Shown piece after piece: positions 1-4,838 of a DNA stretch of 7,566 nucleotides. Each line of letters starts with the position of its first letter. The stretch's first letter is position 1. This DNA comes from Candidatus Calidifonticultor daggyaiensis (GTDB taxonomy: Bacteria > Actinomycetota > Humimicrobiia > Humimicrobiales > Humimicrobiaceae). The stretch is taken from the NCBI GenBank assembly GCA_015661035.1, contig JACVJA010000065.1:1-7566 (forward strand). The letters run 5' to 3'. The notes beneath the pieces are model-generated. The model searched no databases and was not told the DNA's origin. It saw only the letters and a program-made list of their open reading frames with translations. The translations under genes were made by a program, and so were the position numbers.

Positions 1-147
1 TAAATCCGCTATAATTTTATCTTCCTGTTTAATATTTTTTAATAAATTTTTTATTGCAATTCTTTCTGCAAAATCCTCATATTGTCTTAAATTTTCTTTC
101 CAAAACATTCTATAATCGTAATTTTCATAATCTGATTTTCTTATCAC
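1..147 (-). CDS. Class I SAM-dependent methyltransferase, N-terminal fragment (3' end outside window)
   Basis: Only the first 49 codons are in the window; the frame runs open off the left edge. The start is GTG at 147, chosen because AGGAG (160-156) lies 8 bases upstream. The fragment contains FWKENLRQYEDFAERIA (about residues 15-31) and then LLKNI, and ends ...KIIADL. A pattern of the type FW..RxYEDxxERxAL..LL followed by a hydrophobic strand ending in D-L is what I know from the start of small class I methyltransferases of the UbiE/type-11 kind, where D-L opens motif I (DxGCGxG). The SAM-binding glycines would lie just beyond the window, so the catalytic assignment is inference. The gene follows ychF by 105 bases, and a 10-bp tandem repeat array fills part of the gap. 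The substrate cannot be told. Confidence 0.6.
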   Translation of the reverse strand, partial: MIRKSDYENYDYRMFWKENLRQYEDFAERIAIKNLLKNIKQEDKIIADL

Positions 148-155
148 TAAATTAT

Positions 156-160
156 CTCCT
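156..160 (-). promoter_or_regulatory. Ribosome binding site of the methyltransferase-like gene
   Basis: AGGAG on the minus strand, 8 bases before the GTG at 147. It decides the start, because no ATG lies near it. Confidence 0.6.
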
Positions 161-180
161 TTTAAAAAAAATTGGTTTAG

Positions 181-220
181 ACCTTAGCTTACCTTAGCTT
201 ATCTTAGCCTATCTTAGCTT
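181..220. repeat. Four 10-bp tandem repeats between ychF and the methyltransferase gene
   Basis: Four adjacent 10-mers: ACCTTAGCTT, ACCTTAGCTT, ATCTTAGCCT, ATCTTAGCTT. On the transcribed strand the unit reads AAGCTAAGRT. The copies differ at only two positions. The 10-bp period is close to one helical turn, so each copy faces the same side of the DNA. A related AAGCTT-containing stretch lies at 231-240. The array sits wholly in the ychF-methyltransferase gap. It could be a binding-site array, part of an mRNA leader, or a slippage product; nothing seen here decides between these. Confidence 0.85.
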
Positions 221-252
221 ATAAAGAAACTTAAGCTTATCATTAAAATTTA

Positions 253-1371
253 TCATAGAGCAAATTTAATTAGTATTACGTCTTTATCTTGGACTACATA
301 ATCTTTACCTTCTATTCTTATTAATCCGTCTTCCCTTGCTTGGTGGATTGAGCTTATTTTTAATAGTTTATCACAATTTATTACCTCTGCTTTTATAAAA
401 CCCTTTTGCATGTCTGAATGTATTTTGCCTGCAGCTTCAATTACCTTGCTACCTTTTAAAAGAGGCCAAGCTCTAGCTTCATTTTCATTTATTGTATAAA
501 ATGTTATTAAATTTAATAAATTGTAGCTTTTTTTTATAAATTCAAGTAACCCGTCGTTTGAAATATTTAATTCTTTTCTAAATTCTATTCTTTCGTTTTC
601 TGGAATCTCTAAAAGCTCTAATTCAAGCTTTGCATAAATTTTTATCAAATTGTTGCTGCCAATTATTTTACCTAGCTCTTCAGATATTGATTCATCCTTT
701 TTACTGCCGCTTAAGTTTAATAAAAATATGAAAGGCTTTATATAAAGTAAATTTAACTCCTCAAATAACTTTGGATTTTTTTGTTTTAACTCTAAAATAT
801 CCTTAAAAAAAACACTGTCATTTTTAAGAGATTTAATATTTTCTAAAGGATCTATTTTATTAAGTTTATCTATTAATAAGTTAATCAACTCTAAGTTTTG
901 GATCGCTTCTTTATCATTTGCCTTTGCAAGATTTAAATATTTTTCTTTTCTTTTAAGCAATGTTTCAATATCTGAAAGTATTAACTCAGTATTTATAATC
1001 TCTATGTCTCTTAAGGCATTAAGCTCAAGCGTTATATGAGATATATTATCATCTGTAAAACCCCTAATAACATGTGCAAGAACATCAACATCTTTAATAA
1101 AAGATAAAAATTTATTACCAAGACCTTCTCCTTTGCTTGCCCCCCTTACAAGACCTGCAACATCTACTATTTTTATAGAAGCGTAAGTTATTTTTTTTGA
1201 GTCATAGATTTTTGAAAGCTTTAAAACATTTTCATCATAAACATTTACAAATCCAATATTTGGTTCAATTGTACAAAAAGGGTAAGGGGCAACAGTAGCA
1301 TTTGCTTTTGTTAAAACATTAAAAATTGTAGATTTTCCAACGTTTGGAAGACCTATAATACCAACTTTCAT
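253..1371 (-). CDS. ychF: Ribosome-binding P-loop NTPase YchF/OLA1 (Obg family)
   Basis: 372 residues, close to the usual 360-370 for YchF. G1 is GLPNVGKS (7-14), G3 is DVAG (70-73), and the segment FLSFIKDVDVLAHVIRGF (88-105) matches the family after G3. The coiled-coil insert spans about 130-200. The C-terminal TGS domain (about 290-370) carries ARAWPLLKGSKVIEAAGKIH and EGKDYVVQDKDV. YchF binds ribosomes in the cytoplasm and, in the members studied, prefers ATP; its physiological role is linked to translation and stress. The G4 site is odd: the family has N-x-x-E, but here N219-L-S-G222 is read, so the Glu is missing. The start is ATG at 1371; no Shine-Dalgarno precedes it, and a -10-like TATTCT ends six bases upstream. 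The gene ends TGA directly followed by TAA. A terminator separates it from the unit upstream. Confidence 0.97.
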   Translation of the reverse strand: MKVGIIGLPNVGKSTIFNVLTKANATVAPYPFCTIEPNIGFVNVYDENVLKLSKIYDSKKITYASIKIVDVAGLVRGASKGEGLGNKFLSFIKDVDVLAHVIRGFTDDNISHITLELNALRDIEIINTELILSDIETLLKRKEKYLNLAKANDKEAIQNLELINLLIDKLNKIDPLENIKSLKNDSVFFKDILELKQKNPKLFEELNLLYIKPFIFLLNLSGSKKDESISEELGKIIGSNNLIKIYAKLELELLEIPENERIEFRKELNISNDGLLEFIKKSYNLLNLITFYTINENEARAWPLLKGSKVIEAAGKIHSDMQKGFIKAEVINCDKLLKISSIHQAREDGLIRIEGKDYVVQDKDVILIKFAL

Positions 1372-1377
1372 AATAAT

Positions 1378-1407
1378 AGAATAAAATAAAATTACTAAAA
1401 ATTACAA
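1378..1407 (-). promoter_or_regulatory. Candidate ychF promoter, possibly giving a leaderless mRNA
   Basis: TTGTAA (1407-1402), 18 bases, then TATTCT (1383-1378), on the minus strand. The -10 ends six bases before the ATG at 1371, which would put the transcription start at or next to the A of ATG. There is no Shine-Dalgarno. A+T-rich sequence produces such boxes by chance, so this is a candidate only. Confidence 0.35.
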
Positions 1408-1423
1408 ATAAGCTAAAAAAAAA

Positions 1424-1469
1424 TAAAGCCCTGCAACTATTTTAACAAATTATAAAACACAGGGCTTTA
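1424..1469 (-). terminator. Rho-independent terminator upstream of ychF
   Basis: A perfect 10-bp inverted repeat, TAAAGCCCTG / CAGGGCTTTA, with a 26-base loop. On the minus strand the second arm runs directly into nine T. The loop is longer than usual but the GC-bearing stem and T-run are clear. It ends the transcript of ssb and/or the 13-codon ORF and isolates ychF. Confidence 0.75.
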
Positions 1470-1492
1470 AATTTATGTGTTTTTAAAAATAG

Positions 1493-1534
1493 CTATTTTT
1501 TTTTGCCTTTAGCTTTATTTTTTTTACCTGCCAT
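1493..1534 (-). CDS. Candidate 13-residue Lys-rich small protein
   Basis: ATG at 1534 opens MAGKKNKAKGKKK and ends TAG at 1493-1495. Seven of 13 residues are Lys, so the peptide would be strongly basic. I do not recognise it. It is shorter than, and unlike, the small basic ribosomal proteins I know (bTHX, bS22, bL37). The case for translation is its signals: GGGAGG six bases before the ATG, in a G-rich leader that stands out from the A+T-rich surroundings; a promoter-like pair at 1592-1620; and a rho-independent terminator 24 bases after the stop. The run of AAA codons is also what random A-rich DNA would give, so length and composition alone are weak evidence. Alternatives are a small regulatory RNA whose G-rich element is functional, or a leader peptide. 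It lies in the ssb-ychF gap. Confidence 0.5.
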   Translation of the reverse strand: MAGKKNKAKGKKK

Positions 1535-1540
1535 CCTTAA

Positions 1541-1555
1541 CCTCCCTCCGCCGCC
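1541..1555 (-). promoter_or_regulatory. G-rich leader element: strong ribosome binding site overlapping a two-quartet G-quadruplex motif
   Basis: The minus strand reads GGCGGCGGAGGGAGG: five G-runs of two or three, separated by single bases. Its last part, GGGAGG, sits six bases before the ATG of the 13-codon ORF. This is the most G-rich stretch I see in the window. The spacing fits a two-layer RNA G-quadruplex that would hide the ribosome binding site when folded; folding is inference. Confidence 0.5.
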
Positions 1556-1591
1556 TAAAAGCTTTAATAAAAAAGAAAATAATCATTTATG

Positions 1592-1620
1592 ATATTAATT
1601 CTAAAAAGGAATTTATGCAA
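1592..1620 (-). promoter_or_regulatory. Candidate promoter of the 13-codon unit
   Basis: TTGCAT (1620-1615), exactly 17 bases, then TAATAT (1597-1592) on the minus strand. It would start an RNA near 1585 that ends at the terminator (about 1415), roughly 170 bases long. The boxes match consensus only partly and lie just after the ssb stop. Confidence 0.4.
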
Positions 1621-1638
1621 TAATTTTTTAAATGCTTT

Positions 1639-2190
1639 TTAAAATTTTACAGTATTTTCAGCCCCACTATTAACGTTTTTTATTTCTTCTAAGTCTTCCG
1701 CAATGTTATTATCAACAAAGCCAACATTAGCTTCAAGCTCATCTTTTTCATCTTCATTTCTTACAACACTTTTTGCTTTTTTGCCATTATTTTTTAGTTT
1801 TATTTTATCATCATTGTTTTTACTTTTATTAACATTTTTAGTATTTAGATTTTTACCATTAAACTCTAAGCTTAAAGCAACCACATCAGCATTAATATTT
1901 AAAATATTAAACTTTTTACCCTCTTTATTTTCCCAGCTTCGTAAATTTAAATGACCAGCTACAATAACCCTATCACCTTTCTTTAAAGAAACAGCACAAT
2001 TTTCAGCCAAATTATTCCAAGCAGTAATATTAAAATAATCCACACTTCCATTTTCATTCCCATTAGCATCTTTCCACCTTTTGTTGACAGCAAGACCCAT
2101 TTCTGATATTGCTACACCCTCATTAGAGTACTTTAAGTCCGGGTCCCTGGTTAAATTACCTAGTAAAAAAATTTGATTTAAATTTGCCAT
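1639..2190 (-). CDS. ssb: Single-stranded DNA-binding protein
   Basis: 183 residues. Residues 1-110 form the OB fold: FLLGNLTRDPDLKYSNEGV, the strand MGLAVNKRW, YFNITAWNNLAENCAVSLKKGDRVIVAGHL, LRSWENKEGKK and the closing VALSLEF. This binds single-stranded DNA as a homotetramer in replication, repair or recombination. The tail is in two blocks, Lys/Asn-rich (about 112-143) then Asp/Glu-rich (about 145-172). It ends ENTVKF and lacks the DDDIPF-type tip that recruits partner proteins in most bacterial SSBs. I checked the bases after the stop for a frameshifted tip and saw none. AAGGGG lies about 8 bases before the ATG. The gene starts 18 bases after the tadG-like gene, so co-transcription with the pilus genes is likely. 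It may be the housekeeping SSB or a specialised paralogue; the window cannot tell. Confidence 0.95.
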   Translation of the reverse strand: MANLNQIFLLGNLTRDPDLKYSNEGVAISEMGLAVNKRWKDANGNENGSVDYFNITAWNNLAENCAVSLKKGDRVIVAGHLNLRSWENKEGKKFNILNINADVVALSLEFNGKNLNTKNVNKSKNNDDKIKLKNNGKKAKSVVRNEDEKDELEANVGFVDNNIAEDLEEIKNVNSGAENTVKF

Positions 2191-2208
2191 AACTGTTCCC
2201 CTTTATTT

Positions 2209-2670
2209 TTAAAAACTAAATAAATATCTTTTACAATAACCAAAACTTTCATCCCATGGATAAATAACTTCTGATTTTGATTTTGCAAACACTCTTATCG
2301 GCTTTAAACCAAAAATTTTTAAAATTTTCATAAAAGCAAAATCTAAATCTTTTGAAACACAAACAATTACTTTATCATATTCAACATATAACTCTTCTAA
2401 ATTACAGCCATTATCAGCTACATTTTTTTTAATTTCATTACTTATTTCTAATTTATCATTTTCAAAAAACAAAAGCATTTGTGCAGCAGCCAGGGCTGCA
2501 GAATCAGCAGCATTTTTTGCTATTGTTTTTATAGTATTAATTCTTGAAATATCTATAATTAATAAAAATATTAAAGCAAAAAAAATTACTACAAAAATAG
2601 TTATTATTGCAATATTTCCAAAATTATTCTCATTTTGTTTAATTATTTTTTTAAATATATTGCTATACAT
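2209..2670 (-). CDS. Short TadG/Rv3654c-like Tad pilus-associated membrane protein
   Basis: 153 residues. A short basic N-terminus leads to ENNFGNIAI and one hydrophobic helix (about 20-42), followed by an Ala-rich segment, AKNAADSAALAAAQ (51-64). This layout (G-x(4-5) helix, D-x-x-R/A, then A-A-D-x-A-A-L-A-A-A) is the hallmark of the N-terminus of TadG-like proteins and of the short actinobacterial Tad-locus proteins. The rest, about 90 residues, should be outside the membrane; it has three Cys (89, 104, 146) and no von Willebrand A domain, which longer TadG proteins carry. It probably acts as a minor pilus or anchor component. The start is ATG at 2670; no clear Shine-Dalgarno precedes it. 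It lies 46 bases after tadE and 18 before ssb. Family assignment is good; exact role is inferred. Confidence 0.75.
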   Translation of the reverse strand: MYSNIFKKIIKQNENNFGNIAIITIFVVIFFALIFLLIIDISRINTIKTIAKNAADSAALAAAQMLLFFENDKLEISNEIKKNVADNGCNLEELYVEYDKVIVCVSKDLDFAFMKILKIFGLKPIRVFAKSKSEVIYPWDESFGYCKRYLFSF

Positions 2671-2716
2671 TATCTTTTAAAAATCTATTATGATTGTTTT
2701 GAATCCTATATCCTGA

Positions 2717-3250
2717 TTATACTTCTGACTCCATTCGGACAATACAGCTGCTTTTAAGTGTAACTTCTTTATTAAAAATTAATTCTAAAAAATTTAAAAA
2801 ACTATTATCATAATCATATTCTATAGAAATATTTGCATAACTTCCGACTTTTCTTTGTTCTTCTGAAAACGGGTTAATTTTTATATTTAATTTTTCTTTA
2901 CACAAAGATGGGCAATTAGTGTAAATTAAATCATAAACCATTTCATTTGAGTTTGTTGTCGAAAGTTTTCTTGCACCCTGGCTTGCTGCAAAATTTAAAA
3001 TATTTTGGATGTAAACTATATAACCTAATTGAGCAATAATTAAAACTGCTATTATGACTAAAGGGAAAATTAAAACAAACTCTAGAGTTGACTGACCTAT
3101 ATTTTGAAAAAATTTAACCTTATAACTAATAAGTTTTATTTTTTTAAACTTGCTCTCTTTAATTACAAAAATGTGGCTAAATTTAATAAAACAAGCATTA
3201 AAAACAATAGATTTTATTTTTTTTATTAATTTTATTAATTCTTTATACAT
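2717..3250 (-). CDS. tadE: TadE-like pseudopilin
   Basis: 177 residues. The diagnostic part is IGQSTLEFVLIFPLVIIAVL (51-70): a prepilin-type site G52|QSTLEF with Glu at +5, then a long hydrophobic helix with the FP pair typical of TadE. After it come FAASQGAR (87-94) and a periplasmic or exported domain of about 80 residues, with Cys at 113, 117 and 169. In the Tad system TadE is processed by the TadV peptidase and is thought to act as a minor pilin. The segment before the site is unusually long (52 residues, rich in Lys and hydrophobics), yet I see no good internal start: the next Met is residue 104, beyond the helix. ATG at 3250 has no Shine-Dalgarno. The gene is 195 bases downstream of flp and 46 upstream of the tadG-like gene. 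Confidence 0.85.
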   Translation of the reverse strand: MYKELIKLIKKIKSIVFNACFIKFSHIFVIKESKFKKIKLISYKVKFFQNIGQSTLEFVLIFPLVIIAVLIIAQLGYIVYIQNILNFAASQGARKLSTTNSNEMVYDLIYTNCPSLCKEKLNIKINPFSEEQRKVGSYANISIEYDYDNSFLNFLELIFNKEVTLKSSCIVRMESEV

Positions 3251-3445
3251 TTTTTAATTTAATATAAATATAGTGTTCTGCGAAATTGCACAATTAGGGT
3301 TAGAGCATAATTTCTTGTAAAATTTTAAAAATTAAAATAATAAAAAAATAGTAAATTAAAAATGTTTAAGCAAAATTAAAAATACTTTAATTAAATTAAA
3401 ACTGAACAAACTAAATTTAAGATCTTAAGACTTAATTAAAACTGC
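3251..3445. other. 195-bp A+T-rich spacer between flp and tadE
   Basis: No ORF of note and no GC-stem terminator is visible. It holds an 11-bp direct repeat AATTAAAACTG at 3394-3404 and 3434-3444 (40 bases apart, the second copy ending two bases from the flp stop), the perfect palindrome TAAGATCTTA at 3418-3427, and the overlapping palindrome TCTTAAGA at 3423-3430. Near tadE, TTGTGC (3293-3288) and TATATT (3272-3267) lie 15 bases apart on the minus strand and could be a weak tadE promoter. All are low-complexity signals and may be chance. Confidence 0.4.
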
Positions 3446-3697
3446 TTAAACCATTGATGCTATTTTTGCAAAAACTTTAGATATTACATCAATTATTAAT
3501 GGTTTTCCGACAGCCACTAGAATTGCGCTTATAATTCCTGCTATTACTAAAACTAGCGCATATTCAATTGTAGACTGGCCTTTTTGGTTTAATATTTTTT
3601 TTATTTTACTTTTATATTTTTTATATACTCTTTTTGCTATTCCTAAAATGACTATCACCTCCTTTCTAAAAATTTTTTTAATTTTTTTTAGCATCAC
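3446..3697 (-). CDS. flp: Flp-type major pilin precursor
   Basis: 83 residues from GTG at 3697, or 82 from the adjacent ATG at 3694. The processing site is QKG|QSTIEYALVLVIAG, with cleavage after Gly40 and Glu-Tyr at +5/+6, which is the Flp signature cut by TadV/FppA. The mature pilin would be 43 residues: a hydrophobic helix, then VGKPLIIDVISKVFAKIASMV. Flp polymerises into the pilus fibre, driven by TadA with TadB and TadC. The leader is about 40 residues and very Lys-rich, longer than typical Flp leaders. A full ribosome binding site overlaps the first start codon, and an identical one lies 39 bases further on inside the gene, so the true start may be internal; the only near-start codon at good distance there is ATT (codon 17). 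The gene stands alone, with spacers of 128 and 195 bases on its two sides, as is common for highly expressed flp. Confidence 0.9.
   Translation of the reverse strand: MMLKKIKKIFRKEVIVILGIAKRVYKKYKSKIKKILNQKGQSTIEYALVLVIAGIISAILVAVGKPLIIDVISKVFAKIASMV
3654..3666 (-). promoter_or_regulatory. Second, in-gene copy of the extended ribosome binding site of flp
   Basis: GAAAGGAGGTGAT on the minus strand, identical over 13 bases to the copy at 3693-3705 and exactly 39 bases (13 codons) downstream. With its 5' neighbour it reads AGAAAGGAGGTGAT, a perfect complement to the typical 3' end of 16S rRNA (ATCACCTCCTTTCT). GGAGG lies 8 bases before the in-frame ATT codon 17. It may mark the real start or a pause site. 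Confidence 0.6.
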
Positions 3698-3705
3698 CTC
3701 CTTTC
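3693..3705 (-). promoter_or_regulatory. First extended ribosome binding site of flp, overlapping the start codon
   Basis: GAAAGGAGGTGAT on the minus strand. The GTG within it and the ATG that follows are only 0-2 bases from GGAGG, closer than usual, so initiation here would depend on pairing of the upstream AAGG part or be inefficient. Confidence 0.6.
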
Positions 3706-3784
3706 AAAATAAAAAACTTCCTAAAAATTAATAATTTTATTATCAGATTTAGTTTAGCTTATTCTACCTATCATACTTTTTTAA

Positions 3785-3812
3785 CTTATACAATTTTTAT
3801 AAAATTTTCTAA
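3785..3812 (-). promoter_or_regulatory. Candidate flp promoter
   Basis: TTAGAA (3812-3807), 16 bases, then TATAAG (3790-3785) on the minus strand, in the 120-base tadC-flp spacer. It would give flp a leader of about 75 bases. The match is partial and the area is A+T-rich, so confidence is low. Confidence 0.25.
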
Positions 3813-3825
3813 AAGAAACAAAAAG

Positions 3826-4800
3826 CTAGCCAATTCCAAGAAAACTTCCCCCAATTGAAAATATTAAAGGACCACCTGCCAATAACATGAATGCTGGCAG
3901 TATTAAGAAAACCAAGGGAAATAACAGCATGATTGACCCTCTTCTTGATTTTTGCTCCATTTTTTGAAACTCTTCATATCTTAAATATTTTGATTTTTGT
4001 TTTAAAATTTCACTAACTGAACCACCGTATTTTTCAGCTTGTATTAAAAGAAATAATAGATTTTTAAAATTATCTGTGCCTTTCTTTAAAACGAAATTAT
4101 TAAAAGCCTCAAATCTGCTGACGCCAAAATCTATAGCATTTATAAATTTTTCAAGCTCCACATTAATACTGCCGTTATATTTTTCTAAAATAAGTTTTAA
4201 TGAATTATAAATATTTTGCCCTGCAAGAATTGAAATATTCAACAAATCAATTACAAATGCTAAATCCTTATCAAGATTTTGACATTTTAATATTTCCACT
4301 CTTTTTAAAATTAAATCAGGAATAAAAAAGCCTAAAACTGCTAAAGTTAACCCAGCTATTATTGATAAAAACAAATCTTTAACAATAAAAAACCCAATTA
4401 AACTTAAAATTAAAGACAATAAGATTTTTATTCCTACAAATATGCAGGTACAAATGTATACTTTATCTAAAAATACTTTTTGTTTTTTTAATTCTGATAA
4501 ACTTGTATTTTTTAAGTCTGACAAACTTGTATTTTGTAAATTTAGCGAAAACTTCAAGTTTATATTTTTAAAATCAATAAATTCTACAATCTTTAAAAAA
4601 TCATCTCTTAATGGAAACTTTTCAAAAAATTCCATGAAATATTTACAATTTGGCAATTTAAAGTTCTTTAAAAAAAATAAGCCAATTTTAAAAATAATTA
4701 ATGTATTAAAATTTAGAATGAATTTTGTTAAATTTTTTCCTAAGTTATTGTTTTTGTAATAACTGTTAGAATCGCTATAAAAATGGTTTTTTTTATACAT
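3826..4800 (-). CDS. tadC: Tad pilus inner-membrane platform protein TadC
   Basis: 324 residues. Two membrane helices (about 115-138 and 142-162) are followed by a T2SF domain (about 178-285) with DLAFVIDLLNISILAGQNIYNSL and LLIQAEKYGGSVSEILKQ, then YLRYEEFQKMEQKSRRG and a C-terminal helix pair ending LLFPLVFLILPAFMLLAGGPL (about 292-312). The last motif is typical of TadC. With TadB it forms the platform on which TadA works. The N-terminal 110 residues are Asn/Lys/Phe-rich and poorly conserved in look, with a possible further helix at about 30-48. They include a tandem 8-residue duplication, NTSLSDLK-NTSLSELK (90-105). The start is ATG at 4800 with AGGAA about 8 bases upstream. It lies 38 bases after tadB. 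Confidence 0.93.
   Translation of the reverse strand: MYKKNHFYSDSNSYYKNNNLGKNLTKFILNFNTLIIFKIGLFFLKNFKLPNCKYFMEFFEKFPLRDDFLKIVEFIDFKNINLKFSLNLQNTSLSDLKNTSLSELKKQKVFLDKVYICTCIFVGIKILLSLILSLIGFFIVKDLFLSIIAGLTLAVLGFFIPDLILKRVEILKCQNLDKDLAFVIDLLNISILAGQNIYNSLKLILEKYNGSINVELEKFINAIDFGVSRFEAFNNFVLKKGTDNFKNLLFLLIQAEKYGGSVSEILKQKSKYLRYEEFQKMEQKSRRGSIMLLFPLVFLILPAFMLLAGGPLIFSIGGSFLGIG
4493..4540. repeat. 24-bp tandem duplication inside tadC
   Basis: Two adjacent 24-mers (4493-4516 and 4517-4540), 21 of 24 bases identical, in frame. They encode the NTSLSDLK/NTSLSELK pair in the variable N-terminal region before the first sure membrane helix. This looks like a slippage-type expansion that has begun to diverge. 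Confidence 0.85.
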
Positions 4801-4838
4801 AAATTTATTTCCTAAACCTTAAATTAATAAAGCAATAA

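Noticed and set aside
253..258. UGA recoding suggested by the low G+C content
   Set aside because: ychF ends TGA followed at once by TAA, other genes end TAA or TAG, and the Trp codons seen are TGG, so the standard code fits.
1639..1660. Frameshift hiding a normal DDDIPF end of SSB
   Set aside because: The bases before and after the stop encode no Asp-rich P-F tip in any minus-strand frame.
1703..1954. Plus-strand ORF opposite ssb
   Set aside because: Its Ser/Leu/Phe-rich low-complexity translation is the antisense image of the Lys/Asp/Glu-rich SSB tail, and it has no ribosome binding site.
3826..3831. GCTAGC palindrome followed by TTTTT at the tadC end as a terminator
   Set aside because: A six-base palindrome cannot form a stable hairpin with a loop; it is too small for a terminator.
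4442..4759. Plus-strand ORF opposite the tadC N-terminus
   Set aside because: Phe/Lys-rich antisense shadow of an A+T-rich coding region with no family resemblance.
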